Source of the DNA: Flavobacteriales bacterium
GTDB taxonomy: Bacteria; Bacteroidota; Bacteroidia; Flavobacteriales_F; PHOS-HE28
NCBI GenBank assembly: GCA_016703005.1
Contig: JADJCX010000005.1
Location: 1 to 64,000 of the forward strand
Length of the DNA: 64,000 nucleotides
Direction: 5' to 3'
A program made the position numbers and the translations under genes. Positions 26,213 to 34,014 of this stretch are shown here, in pieces; position 1 is the first letter of the stretch, and each line of letters opens with the position of its first letter. The notes below the pieces were generated by a model. It was not told where the DNA came from, ran no database searches, and saw only the letters and a list, made by a program, of their open reading frames with translations.

Positions 26213-26980
26213 TCAATTCTGTGGGGCGCCCTGTTGTATCCAAACGCTGATCATGTCGATCTCGCATTGGGGCAACCAACCCCCGTTCGGCGGCATGGCT
26301 GCATATCCGGTTTGATGGTTCAATGCTCCCTCCAGTCGGCCGTCCATGGCCACCGTATTCAAAGCGCTCCATGCGGTGAAGTTAAGACCGCCTTGTGGAC
26401 TGCCACCGCTGTGGCAGCCTTGGCACTTGAGTGCGACCAATGGTTGTATGTCGGCCGCGTAGGTGACATCGGTGGTATCGCAACCACCGGCATAACTATC
26501 GCAGTTCAGGTCCTGAGCGCCTTGCTGGATCCAAAGGGCTATGAGTGCGATCTCGTCCGGGTTGAGCGGATCAGCAGGTGGGCGGGGCATGATGTCGTCC
26601 GGGTCGTCCTCGGTAAGTACCTCCATGAGTTCTCCGTCTTGAACAATTCCGCTGTTCATCAAACTTGTGTAGCTCGTGATCTGCAGCCAATCGTTGTCGT
26701 CCGTTGGGAGATTGTGGCACCCTGGCACTGCGCAGTTGCTCACGAGTATGGGCAGCACTTGCTGGTTGAAGTACACCAAACTGCTGTCACAGGGCACTCC
26801 CGTGTTGTTGTTGCCACCGTTGCCTTTGCCATTGCCAACGATCAGTTCCTCAGGCGAAATAGGTGGCTGGTGCAAACAGGCGGCAATGCCCATGCAGGCC
26901 ATCACGACCATTGATCTACCAACACCAAACCGGCTAAGGGAGAATTGTTGCAATGCGTGCATTGTGGATTTTGAGTTCAT
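26213..26980 (-). CDS. Two-domain lipoprotein with cytochrome-like motifs
   Basis: A protein of about 255 residues with a lipobox-like ACMGIAAC region. It has two cytochrome-like modules. The first has NCAVPGCH (CX4CH) and a Met in DDIMPRPP; the second has the classical spacing KCQGCH (CXXCH) and AAMPPNGG. Each module ends in a similar helix (ALWIQQGAQ and SVWIQQGAPQN). The single-module gene downstream looks like a relative. A second ATG at 26962 is possible as start. It is the first gene of the 24-27 kb minus-strand series; between it and the next gene upstream I see about 100 bases without features. Confidence 0.75.
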   Translation of the reverse strand: MNSKSTMHALQQFSLSRFGVGRSMVVMACMGIAACLHQPPISPEELIVGNGKGNGGNNNTGVPCDSSLVYFNQQVLPILVSNCAVPGCHNLPTDDNDWLQITSYTSLMNSGIVQDGELMEVLTEDDPDDIMPRPPADPLNPDEIALIALWIQQGAQDLNCDSYAGGCDTTDVTYAADIQPLVALKCQGCHSGGSPQGGLNFTAWSALNTVAMDGRLEGALNHQTGYAAMPPNGGWLPQCEIDMISVWIQQGAPQN

Positions 26981-27078
26981 GCTTGGTGCAACACTATTGG
27001 GGCGAAGAGGTTTTGGAAGCTTAGAACTGGACGAGGTGGGATACCGACCGGATGAACCGGGCAGTCCCGAGTGATTTG

Positions 27079-27318
27079 TCAAGACTTGCCCGAGGCAGTG
27101 GGGTGGAGCAGATTCTTCCACTCGAGCAATCGTTGCAACAGCCCTATGGCATCAAGTGAGTTGTGGTAGCGCTTGCGTTGGTTCAGTTCAATGATCCGGC
27201 CCAGCAGACGCTCCGGTTTTGTGGCCAACAGTTCGTGCAGGTCGGTCGGGTCTATATGGACCAATTCCTTGGGTGTACCGGTTTTCATTGCGTTTGCTAT
27301 TGCATCCATCGCGCTCAT
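27079..27318 (-). CDS. Small hypothetical protein
   Basis: An open frame of about 79 residues from the ATG at 27318 (MSAMDAIANAM...), with a helical, charged middle (LLATKPERLLGRIIELNQRKR) and ending HPTASGKS. No family recognised. The composition looks protein-like, unlike the upstream extension of the same frame. The stretch 27319-27624 upstream holds short overlapping frames in both directions but nothing I can support as a gene or RNA. Confidence 0.4.
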   Translation of the reverse strand: MSAMDAIANAMKTGTPKELVHIDPTDLHELLATKPERLLGRIIELNQRKRYHNSLDAIGLLQRLLEWKNLLHPTASGKS

Positions 27319-27624
27319 GGATCCGATCCCGGGGCGCAAGGCAACAGTGACCTGGGCCGAAGACCAGTCCTTCTCCTCATCCCTTTGAGCAAGGCCATGT
27401 CCCGATTTCCCCACCGTCCATGTTCCATGCTCTTCAGGGCGTCCAACTCCTCGCGCCTTGCCGTGGCAATGCGCTACTGGTTGGCCCAGGCCAACTTGTT
27501 GCTTGTTCCGTTCACGGATCCCGCTGTTCACGGTACCAAACAACCATACCGGCCATGGCCTGACATCAGCCGTTGCGATGAGGCGGGCGATCCGGTCGAC
27601 GAAAACGGTAGTAGGGGCGAACGC

Positions 27625-28377
27625 CTACCCGGCTAGCCAACGCTTGAATTCAGCCGAGCGCTCGCTGCTTACAATGGCATCCTCGCCGTAGGGAGGTTCC
27701 ATGATCACTTTCACACGGCTCTTGCTGTAGGCCAGAAGTTCCTTAATGCTATGGAACTGGACAATGACCTGCCGATTGATCCGGAAGAACTTTTCCGGGT
27801 CCAGTTGCTTTTCAAGCCGGTCGAGACTTTCGTCGAGCAGTAGGTCTCTTCCTTCCTTGGTGCGGAGGAAGGTGTTCTTCTCCAACGAGTGGATGTAGGC
27901 GATGCCATCAGGTTCCACCACACGGAAATGTTCCCCGTAGCGGATAAGGAAGCGCTTGATCGGCGTAGCAATGGGCTTTTCTTGTTCGGCCTTGTGTGCG
28001 AGAGCGCTGTGATCGCGCACCGCTCTCACTTTTCCGAACCGTTCCAGTGCTTCCACCAGATCTTCCCGCTTCAGCGGTTTCAATAGATAATCGATGGCAT
28101 TCACCTTGAAGGCCTTCAGGGCATGTGCGTCGTATGCCGTGGTGAAGATCACCGGGCAGCCCACCGCCATCTTCGCGAAGACCTGGAAACTGTCGCCATC
28201 GGCCAACTGGACATCGAAAAAAGCCAAGTCCGGGGCTTCGTTCGCCTCCAGCCAAGCAACAGTGCCAGCGATCGTATCGGTGATGCCGGCAGTGCGGATC
28301 GCGGGGTCGATCTCGGCCAGCAACTTTTGAAGGCGCTTCACAGCGGCGGATTCATCTTCGACGATCAGTATGTTCAT
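27625..28377 (-). CDS. LytTR family response regulator
   Basis: A 250-residue DNA-binding regulator. The receiver domain (1-120) has acidic residues VEDES at the phosphorylation pocket, phosphoacceptor Asp55 (FFDVQL), and Lys100 (YLLKP). A LytTR DNA-binding domain follows at about 145-250 (RFLIRYGEHF, IAYIHSLEKNTFLRT, FFRINRQVIVQ). Its start overlaps the stop of the sensor kinase gene by four bases (ATGA at 28374-28377), so kinase and regulator are made together. Targets are unknown; the coupled YceI gene is the most obvious candidate. Confidence 0.93.
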   Translation of the reverse strand: MNILIVEDESAAVKRLQKLLAEIDPAIRTAGITDTIAGTVAWLEANEAPDLAFFDVQLADGDSFQVFAKMAVGCPVIFTTAYDAHALKAFKVNAIDYLLKPLKREDLVEALERFGKVRAVRDHSALAHKAEQEKPIATPIKRFLIRYGEHFRVVEPDGIAYIHSLEKNTFLRTKEGRDLLLDESLDRLEKQLDPEKFFRINRQVIVQFHSIKELLAYSKSRVKVIMEPPYGEDAIVSSERSAEFKRWLAG

Positions 28378-31235
28378 GGTGCTTGGGTGATCAGCGGGAT
28401 CCGAACTTCGAAAAATGAATCGGTCACCTCGAGTTGTATGGGACGGTCGGTGAGTACTTGATAGCGTTGCCTGATGCTCTCAAGCCCATAGCCGGTGCCG
28501 GCCGTGGCGGTGGTCCTAGGCCTGAAGGGATTCCTGACCCGGATGGCATCCGATGTGGCGCCCACTTCGATCAGCAAAGGGTCCTGATCCGTTGCGCGGT
28601 TGTGTTTGATCGCGTTCTCAACGAGCAGTTGAAGTGTGAGCGGAGGGATCAGACTTTGCAGTGCGAAGGACGGAATGTCAACTTGCAATGCGATCCGGGC
28701 GCCGAAACGCTGCTTTTCCAGTTTGAAGTAGGTGTTGAGCAACGGCAGTTCCTCTGAGAGCGGTATAAGGTCCTTGTCCCGCACTTGCAGGATGTTCCGG
28801 AAAAAATCGCTCAGTTGTTCCGTGTGCTCCACGGCTTTGTCTTTGTCCTCCTCGATCAACCCGATCAATGTGTTGAAGCTGTTGAACAGGAAGTGCGGGT
28901 TCACTTGGCTCCTGAGCGCTTCCAACTGGAACCGCGCCTTTTCCTTCTCCATCCGATCGCGGTAGCGTATCCGATCGTCACGCACGCGCAAGAGCACAAT
29001 GATCGTGATCGCAACGAACAAGAGCCCCAATGTGAGCGCCCACCATCGCAACCACCACGGCTTGAGAATGGTAAAGTGGAGCGTGGTCCACGTGCTTGGC
29101 ATCGGATTTCCCCCGAACGCAGCGCGCAACTCGAATTCGTATTCACCATGCGGGAGACGGCTCCATGACACCTCTCGATCGCGCGTGGTACGCACCGTCT
29201 TGTCGTAGCCCTTCAACCTGTATTCGAAGCGTATGTGTTCCGGTGCAGTGTAGCGGAGTCCGGCGAATTGGATCGTGATAAAATCCTGATCATGCCTCAG
29301 TTCGTGCGCGCCGCTGAGCGGAAGAGGTTCGTTCGCCCAGCGCAACGCCGTTATTACCGTTGGTACATCGGCGCTGAGAATGCGCGGCACCGCCCTTAAG
29401 CGCACCAATCCGCGGTCGGTACCCACCCACAATGCTCCATATGCATCAGTGCATGCGGCGTTCAGTTCCGCTGTAATGCCGGCCAGGCCGAATTCCTGAC
29501 TGAGGTCGACCACATGTCCGGCGGTAGGGTCGAACGCTGCGGAACCACCCTGACCGACGGCTACGACTTCACCTGCGAAGGATGCCATCGCGAACATTTC
29601 GCCATCGAAGGGGGCCACACCGCGACCAAATCGTTGGAAGGAAGGCGCTCCGTTCGCGATAAGGCATAGCCCTGTGCCAGGGCCCATTGCCCACACCCGG
29701 CCCTTGACATCAGCACATAACGAATAGGCCGTATTGATCGAATCCTCATGCAGTATTCGTGCTGGGCCGTTCATTGGCACGAAAACGATACCGCTGCCGT
29801 CGGTGGCGGCAAGTACGCCATGGCCTGGCCAAGGGATCACGTCGTACAAAAAGCCGCTGCCCGGCGTTGGTACCGCGGCTATTGTTCCGATCGTTGCGTC
29901 ATCCGGATCGGGCTTGAACTTGCTCAACCCGCTCAGAGTGGCCAACCAGGTGGTGCCCGATCCCACATCCGGATCGTCGGCGATGGCCATAACGTTGTCG
30001 TTGCTCAATCCGGTTGCCATTGTGTAGTGCACGACCCCACCTGTGCGAACGCGCACCCGGTACGCACCACTCCCGAAGGTACCCACCCACACATGCCCCA
30101 TGGGGTCAGCATGCAGGCTGGTTACGGGTGTGTTCCTAGGTACATCGATCGGAAGGCGTAGGAGGTGTTCCTTGTCAGGAAAGCCCGCATAATGGCCGAA
30201 CACACCATTCGGAGTGGCCAGCCAAATGCGCCCGCTATCGTCGGCACAAATGGCTGTTATCCCAGTAAGGTCCAGCCCTTCATGCTCAGGGGCGAACAAT
30301 ACCCTCGGATCGCTGCGATGAAGCCGCTCACTGCCGTCGCACCACCAGATCCCTCCATCGGCGCCCACCATCAGTTGCATGCGCTTCGCCTGATCGTTCA
30401 GCTGGGAAGCCGGTGGGGCATACGTAGCAATGTTGTTCCCCATGGCGAAAACGATGACGCCACGACTGGCCGTTGAGCAATACAACATGCTGTCGATCGC
30501 GGCAACGCTCAAAACCGGGCCGTATGGCCAAGATGTCACGGCAGTGTTCACCACACCTGATGTCGAAAGATGGAAAACCCCGCCGCGATCGGTGCCCGCC
30601 CATACACCCCGCTTACCGTCGCTTTGCAACGTGGTTACGAGATTGTCAGGCAAGCCTTCGCTTTCCGTGAATTTGCCCACCACCTTGCCACTACTGTCGC
30701 AAATAGCGATGCCCAGATCGGTGGCGATCGCAACGCGCCCCGGGCCGAAGCCCGCTATAGCGTGAACGTGATCATCGGGAAGCCCGTTGGCCGCCGTGAT
30801 CGACATGATCTCATCACCGGTCTGTGATCGAAGTCCAGCACCGTATGTGCCGATCCACGTGCGGGTTCCGTCCCAATACATGCACCGGATCGGAGACTTC
30901 ACGAAGAGCGTGTTCCGGGTTACCTGCACGACGCGTTCACCCTCGAACCGGACAAGTCGGCCGTCGCTCAGTGCGGCCAGAATGAGGTCTCCGCTCGGTG
31001 CCAAACACGTAACGGTTGCACCATCGGACCTGAACAACAGGTCGGTGCGTTCGCCATCGGTGCGGAGAACGCCAACATCGCTGCCTGCCCAGATGAGCTG
31101 TTGTGCATCCTGCGCCAAACAGTAAATGTGCGGACGTTGCTGGCCGATACGCAGGTCGAAGGTCCGTGTGTCGGGATACTGCGCCGTAGCATTCAACGCT
31201 GCGAGGCCGAGGACCGCAGAGGCTAAGCGTTTCAT
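28374..31235 (-). CDS. Sensor histidine kinase with propeller and Y_Y_Y domains
   Basis: A 953-residue membrane kinase. After a signal peptide (VLGLAALNATAQ) come two-component-regulator propeller repeats over about 600 residues, with recurring motifs such as GLPDDHVHAI, GLPDNLVTTL, GLSNDNVMAI and GTDRGLVRL. A Y_Y_Y domain follows (RFEYRLKGYD), then one membrane helix (WWALTLGLLFVAITIIVLL) and a LytS/HisKA_7TM-type kinase with NPHFLFNSFN (phospho-His near residue 750), VENAIKHN (N box) and GYGLESIRQRY (G box). It overlaps both the YceI gene upstream and the regulator downstream by four bases each, forming a tight three-gene unit. Confidence 0.93.
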   Translation of the reverse strand: MKRLASAVLGLAALNATAQYPDTRTFDLRIGQQRPHIYCLAQDAQQLIWAGSDVGVLRTDGERTDLLFRSDGATVTCLAPSGDLILAALSDGRLVRFEGERVVQVTRNTLFVKSPIRCMYWDGTRTWIGTYGAGLRSQTGDEIMSITAANGLPDDHVHAIAGFGPGRVAIATDLGIAICDSSGKVVGKFTESEGLPDNLVTTLQSDGKRGVWAGTDRGGVFHLSTSGVVNTAVTSWPYGPVLSVAAIDSMLYCSTASRGVIVFAMGNNIATYAPPASQLNDQAKRMQLMVGADGGIWWCDGSERLHRSDPRVLFAPEHEGLDLTGITAICADDSGRIWLATPNGVFGHYAGFPDKEHLLRLPIDVPRNTPVTSLHADPMGHVWVGTFGSGAYRVRVRTGGVVHYTMATGLSNDNVMAIADDPDVGSGTTWLATLSGLSKFKPDPDDATIGTIAAVPTPGSGFLYDVIPWPGHGVLAATDGSGIVFVPMNGPARILHEDSINTAYSLCADVKGRVWAMGPGTGLCLIANGAPSFQRFGRGVAPFDGEMFAMASFAGEVVAVGQGGSAAFDPTAGHVVDLSQEFGLAGITAELNAACTDAYGALWVGTDRGLVRLRAVPRILSADVPTVITALRWANEPLPLSGAHELRHDQDFITIQFAGLRYTAPEHIRFEYRLKGYDKTVRTTRDREVSWSRLPHGEYEFELRAAFGGNPMPSTWTTLHFTILKPWWLRWWALTLGLLFVAITIIVLLRVRDDRIRYRDRMEKEKARFQLEALRSQVNPHFLFNSFNTLIGLIEEDKDKAVEHTEQLSDFFRNILQVRDKDLIPLSEELPLLNTYFKLEKQRFGARIALQVDIPSFALQSLIPPLTLQLLVENAIKHNRATDQDPLLIEVGATSDAIRVRNPFRPRTTATAGTGYGLESIRQRYQVLTDRPIQLEVTDSFFEVRIPLITQAP

Positions 31236-31873
31236 TTTTTCGGAAGCGCGCCAGCTGTGAACAGCACATCAACGGTGACTTCGATCCTCGGGGCGATCTT
31301 TTGTTGCACCACACGTGGCACACGGATATCGTGGTCCGCCAAAACCACATCGAACGTGGTCGTTACCTGTACACCTTGGTCCGTAACGGTCAATACACAC
31401 TCGATGATCCGCTCCTGCTCAACCCCATGGATCGCAAGGCTGCCCTTTGCCCGCACACGGTACGTGCCAAGCTTCGTGAGACCCACCGCCTCGATGATCC
31501 GCCCCTTGAAAACCGCGACCGGAAACTTGTCGCTCTGCATGTAGTTCTCGTTGAAATGTTCCTGTTGCAGCGGGCTGTTGAAGCCCACGAACGACTTCAC
31601 CGGTATCTGCATTGCGAAGGATCGCGCAACGACATCCAGCACACCGGTCGCTTCTGTCGTGTTCGCAGCAATACGTTCCATCGGAGCGTCGCTGACGATG
31701 CCGACTTTCCCATCGGAGATCCGCAACAGGTTCGGTTGTTGTGCCATGACGATCACCGGACCAAGGATGGCCAGGAAGGTCATTACCGCCAAGTTTCCAA
31801 TTCTGCGAAGCGAAGAGAAGGCGCATGGCACGGGCTTGTATCGCGACAAGTCGACGTGTTCCGTTCGGGTCAT
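31232..31873 (-). CDS. YceI family protein coupled to a sensor kinase
   Basis: The YceI barrel is clear in LRISDGKVGIVSDAPMERIAANT, QQEHFNENYMQSDKFPV and ATTFDVVLADHDIRVP. The start is uncertain: ATG codons at 31888, 31885, 31873 and 31783 are in frame, and I chose 31873 because it leaves a basic segment (SSLRRIGN) before the hydrophobic signal (LAVMTFLAILGPVIVMAQQ). Starts beyond 31990 would run into the divergent tRNA-Ser gene. The stop overlaps the kinase start by four bases. It shares its EHFNENYM signature with the YceI gene near 25 kb. YceI proteins are periplasmic lipid-ligand binders by family; here the ligand may relate to the kinase signal. Confidence 0.82.
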   Translation of the reverse strand: MTRTEHVDLSRYKPVPCAFSSLRRIGNLAVMTFLAILGPVIVMAQQPNLLRISDGKVGIVSDAPMERIAANTTEATGVLDVVARSFAMQIPVKSFVGFNSPLQQEHFNENYMQSDKFPVAVFKGRIIEAVGLTKLGTYRVRAKGSLAIHGVEQERIIECVLTVTDQGVQVTTTFDVVLADHDIRVPRVVQQKIAPRIEVTVDVLFTAGALPKK

Positions 31874-31927
31874 CCCACAGCGCATCATGTGGGCAAAGTA
31901 ACCGCCATCCGCGGAGAGCGCATCGGC

Positions 31928-31935
31928 TATATTCG
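31928..31935 (+). promoter_or_regulatory. Putative -7 promoter element for tRNA-Ser
   Basis: TATATTCG followed by CCGCCC, about 70 bases before the tRNA-Ser 5' end. Fits the TAnnTTYG pattern of the window. Confidence 0.4.
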
Positions 31936-32004
31936 CCGCCCTTCCGTGGGGCCGGTGTTCCGGAACATGGTGGGTCGGGGAGTGTCCATGCTCCAAGGTC
32001 GATC

Positions 32005-32091
32005 GGAGAGGTGCCAGAGTGGTCGATCGGGTCTGTCTCGAAAACAGATGTGCCCGCAAGGGTACCGGGGGTTCGAATCCCTCCCTCTCCG
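32005..32091 (+). tRNA. tRNA-Ser (anticodon CGA)
   Basis: An 87-base class II tRNA. The acceptor stem GGAGAGG pairs with CCTCTCC, with G as discriminator. The anticodon arm is TCTGT-CTCGAAA-ACAGA with CGA at the anticodon, and a long variable arm and the GTTCGAATC T-loop follow. CCA is not encoded. It reads serine UCG codons. It is divergent from the YceI-kinase operon. Confidence 0.95.
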
Positions 32092-32182
32092 CATTCGGTC
32101 GCTACGGCGACGTACCCCTTATCTCATTGCGGTGGGGACGGCGGCTTGGCGCGTACCCGTTCCAACACACACAACCCTTCTA

Positions 32183-32671
32183 ATGAAGACCGAAGCCCAG
32201 ATTCTGGCCACCGTGATGGACAGCACACGCCATTACACCCTCAGCTATTTCAACCGCCTGAGGGATCAGGACCTGCACAGGCGTTTCATCTGCGAGGGCA
32301 AGGAGCTGAACTCGGCATTCTGGTTGATCGCGCATTTGGCAACAACTGAGAACGGATTGCTCTTGCGCGCAACCGGCGGCGAGGTCATCAAGTTCTCGTG
32401 GGCGAAGAATTTCACACTAGGGGGTGCGGGGCTTCCGCAGGCTGAATGCCCTCCTTTCAGCGAAGTCTTCGACATGTTCAACGCGGTGCATACCAAGGCC
32501 ATCGCTCACGTTGCGACGCTCGATGATCAGGCACTTTCCCGGCCCAACATCACCGGCTTGCCTTTCGGGGATCAAGTTCGTCATGTGGTGATGCACGCCA
32601 TACGGCACGAAGGCAGCCACATCGGTCACTTGGGGTGGTTGTGCAAACTGTACGGCATCAAAACAATGTAG
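32183..32671 (+). CDS. DinB family protein
   Basis: A 162-residue DinB superfamily protein of the type annotated as DinB_2. The fold has four helices, with likely metal ligands in LIAHLATTE (helix 2) and MHAIRHEGSHIGHLGWLCKLYG near the C terminus, where two His are spaced for binding. The start ATG is at 32183; extending the frame upstream would include the tRNA-Ser gene, so it is rejected. It is a distant paralogue of the DinB gene near 4.5 kb. A terminator hairpin with a run of A follows and also serves the opposite-strand tRNA-His. Confidence 0.82.
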   Translation: MKTEAQILATVMDSTRHYTLSYFNRLRDQDLHRRFICEGKELNSAFWLIAHLATTENGLLLRATGGEVIKFSWAKNFTLGGAGLPQAECPPFSEVFDMFNAVHTKAIAHVATLDDQALSRPNITGLPFGDQVRHVVMHAIRHEGSHIGHLGWLCKLYGIKTM

Positions 32672-32677
32672 AACGAA

Positions 32678-32705
32678 AAAGCCCCCCGACATGTCGAGGG
32701 GCTTC
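32678..32705 (-). terminator. Rho-independent terminator of tRNA-His
   Basis: AAGCCCC pairs with GGGGCTT around a CGACATGTCG core; on the minus strand a TTTTT run follows. It lies directly after the 3' end of tRNA-His and just beyond the DinB stop on the other strand. Confidence 0.7.
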
Positions 32706-32706
32706 G

Positions 32707-32780
32707 GGTGGATGATCGGGCTTGAACCGACGACCTCCGGAATCACAATCCGGCGCTCTAACCAACTGAGCTACACCCAC
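32707..32780 (-). tRNA. tRNA-His (anticodon GTG)
   Basis: Acceptor stem GTGGGTG/CATCCAC (one G-U pair), D arm GCTCAGTTGGTTAGAGC, anticodon stem-loop CCGGATTGTGATTCCGG with GTG, and T-loop GTTCAAG. The base before position 1 is G (at 32781), matching the G-1 required by histidyl-tRNA synthetase and pairing with C73. CCA is not encoded. Confidence 0.95.
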
Positions 32781-32811
32781 CATTTCCGCAAGCCTTTCAG
32801 CGAACGGGGCG

Positions 32812-32819
32812 CAAATATA
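32812..32819 (-). promoter_or_regulatory. Putative -7 promoter element for tRNA-His
   Basis: On the minus strand TATATTTG followed by CGCCCC, about 32 bases before the tRNA 5' end; an exact TAnnTTTG match. Confidence 0.5.
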
Positions 32820-32856
32820 GAAGCGCGTTCGAGGGCGGGTTACTTTGTGCCGCACC

Positions 32857-34014
32857 ATGCACGTGGTCTTTCTTCCCAAGTACTATTCCGGCCGTCGCGA
32901 TCCGCAGGTCGGGGAGTTCATTAAGCGGCACGCACAGGCGGTTTCAGGGTATGTACAGGTGAGCGTGGTTACTATACTGAAGGATCCCTTGATGCTCGGC
33001 GATCATGAGGAAGAAGTGACGGAAGAGGACGGTGTTTGGACATTGAGGGCATACTACAAACCCATCGAGAAGGGTGCTGCGGTGTGGCGAACGCCTATCA
33101 ACCTGCTGCGCTACTGGCGTGCGGCACGCTCGGCTTGGGACCATTTCATAAAGGAAAGAGGACACCCGCACCTGATCCATGTCCACGTGCTTACGCGTCC
33201 ATCCCTTCTGGCCATGCGCGAGCGACGGCGCTCGGGTGTTCCATTGATGATCACCGAGCACAGTAGTGAGTTTTTGGATGGACGTTGGCACCTGCGAAGC
33301 TTCTTGCACAAGGCCTTCATGCGATCCGTTTTCCGGAAATCGCTGGCCACTACTGTCGTATCTGATCGGCTGGGAAGAGCCTTGCTGGATGCGGGGTTGG
33401 TGGACCAGTACGAGGTGGTCCCCAACGTACTTCCATTGGAACGTAACCATGTCGCCGCCAAGGGCACTCCGCAGAATGCGATCGTGGTTGCGGATCTGAT
33501 CGATCGTGTGAAGAACATAAGCGGTGTGCTGGAGGCATTGGTGCTCCTCCGGGATATGTTGCCCGAGTTGCGGTTGATCGTTGTGGGCGGTGGTGCCGAT
33601 GAGCGGAAACTGCGCGAAATGGTTTCGGCGTTCAACCTCGATGATCGTATCACATTCACTGGCCAATTGCACCCCACCGATACCTTGGCGCATATTGCAC
33701 GCAGCGGATTCCTTATCGTGAACAGCAGGTTCGAAACTTTCAGCGTGGTCACAGGCGAGGCCTTGATGCTCGGCAAGCCGGTCATTGCCACCCGTTGCGG
33801 TGGGCCGGAGGCATTCATTGATGAACGGAACGGGTTCCTCATACCAAGGGACAACACGGCTGCGCTGGCCGAGGCGATCAAGAATATGGTCGCGTGCCAT
33901 CATCGGTTCGATCCGCAGGCCATCCGGGATACCGTGGATGAGCGCTATTCGCAGGCAGTGGTGGGCCGTCAGTTCTTCACCATCTACGAACGCGTGCTCG
34001 CTGAGCGGAATTGA
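32857..34014 (+). CDS. Glycosyltransferase family 4
   Basis: A 385-residue GT-B glycosyltransferase that would add a sugar from a nucleotide donor to a lipid-linked or surface glycan. The N-terminal domain starts MHVVFLPKYYSGRRDPQVGEF, and the C-terminal donor domain has LIVVGGGADERKLREMV and the EX7E motif in SRFETFSVVTGEALMLGKPVIA, followed by CGGPEAFIDERNGFLI. It is the first gene of a three-gene operon with a formyltransferase fusion and a flippase; its stop overlaps the next gene. A TACTTTGT promoter-like sequence ends only about ten bases before the ATG, which would make the leader very short. Confidence 0.9.
   Translation: MHVVFLPKYYSGRRDPQVGEFIKRHAQAVSGYVQVSVVTILKDPLMLGDHEEEVTEEDGVWTLRAYYKPIEKGAAVWRTPINLLRYWRAARSAWDHFIKERGHPHLIHVHVLTRPSLLAMRERRRSGVPLMITEHSSEFLDGRWHLRSFLHKAFMRSVFRKSLATTVVSDRLGRALLDAGLVDQYEVVPNVLPLERNHVAAKGTPQNAIVVADLIDRVKNISGVLEALVLLRDMLPELRLIVVGGGADERKLREMVSAFNLDDRITFTGQLHPTDTLAHIARSGFLIVNSRFETFSVVTGEALMLGKPVIATRCGGPEAFIDERNGFLIPRDNTAALAEAIKNMVACHHRFDPQAIRDTVDERYSQAVVGRQFFTIYERVLAERN

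Noticed and set aside
27163..27636. Plus-strand open frame of 157 codons
   Set aside because: No start context, unlikely composition, and it overlaps the more protein-like minus-strand frame at 27079-27318.
31301..32182. Long N-terminal extension of the DinB gene at 32183
   Set aside because: It would cross the tRNA-Ser gene and lie opposite the YceI gene; the family begins at the ATG at 32183.
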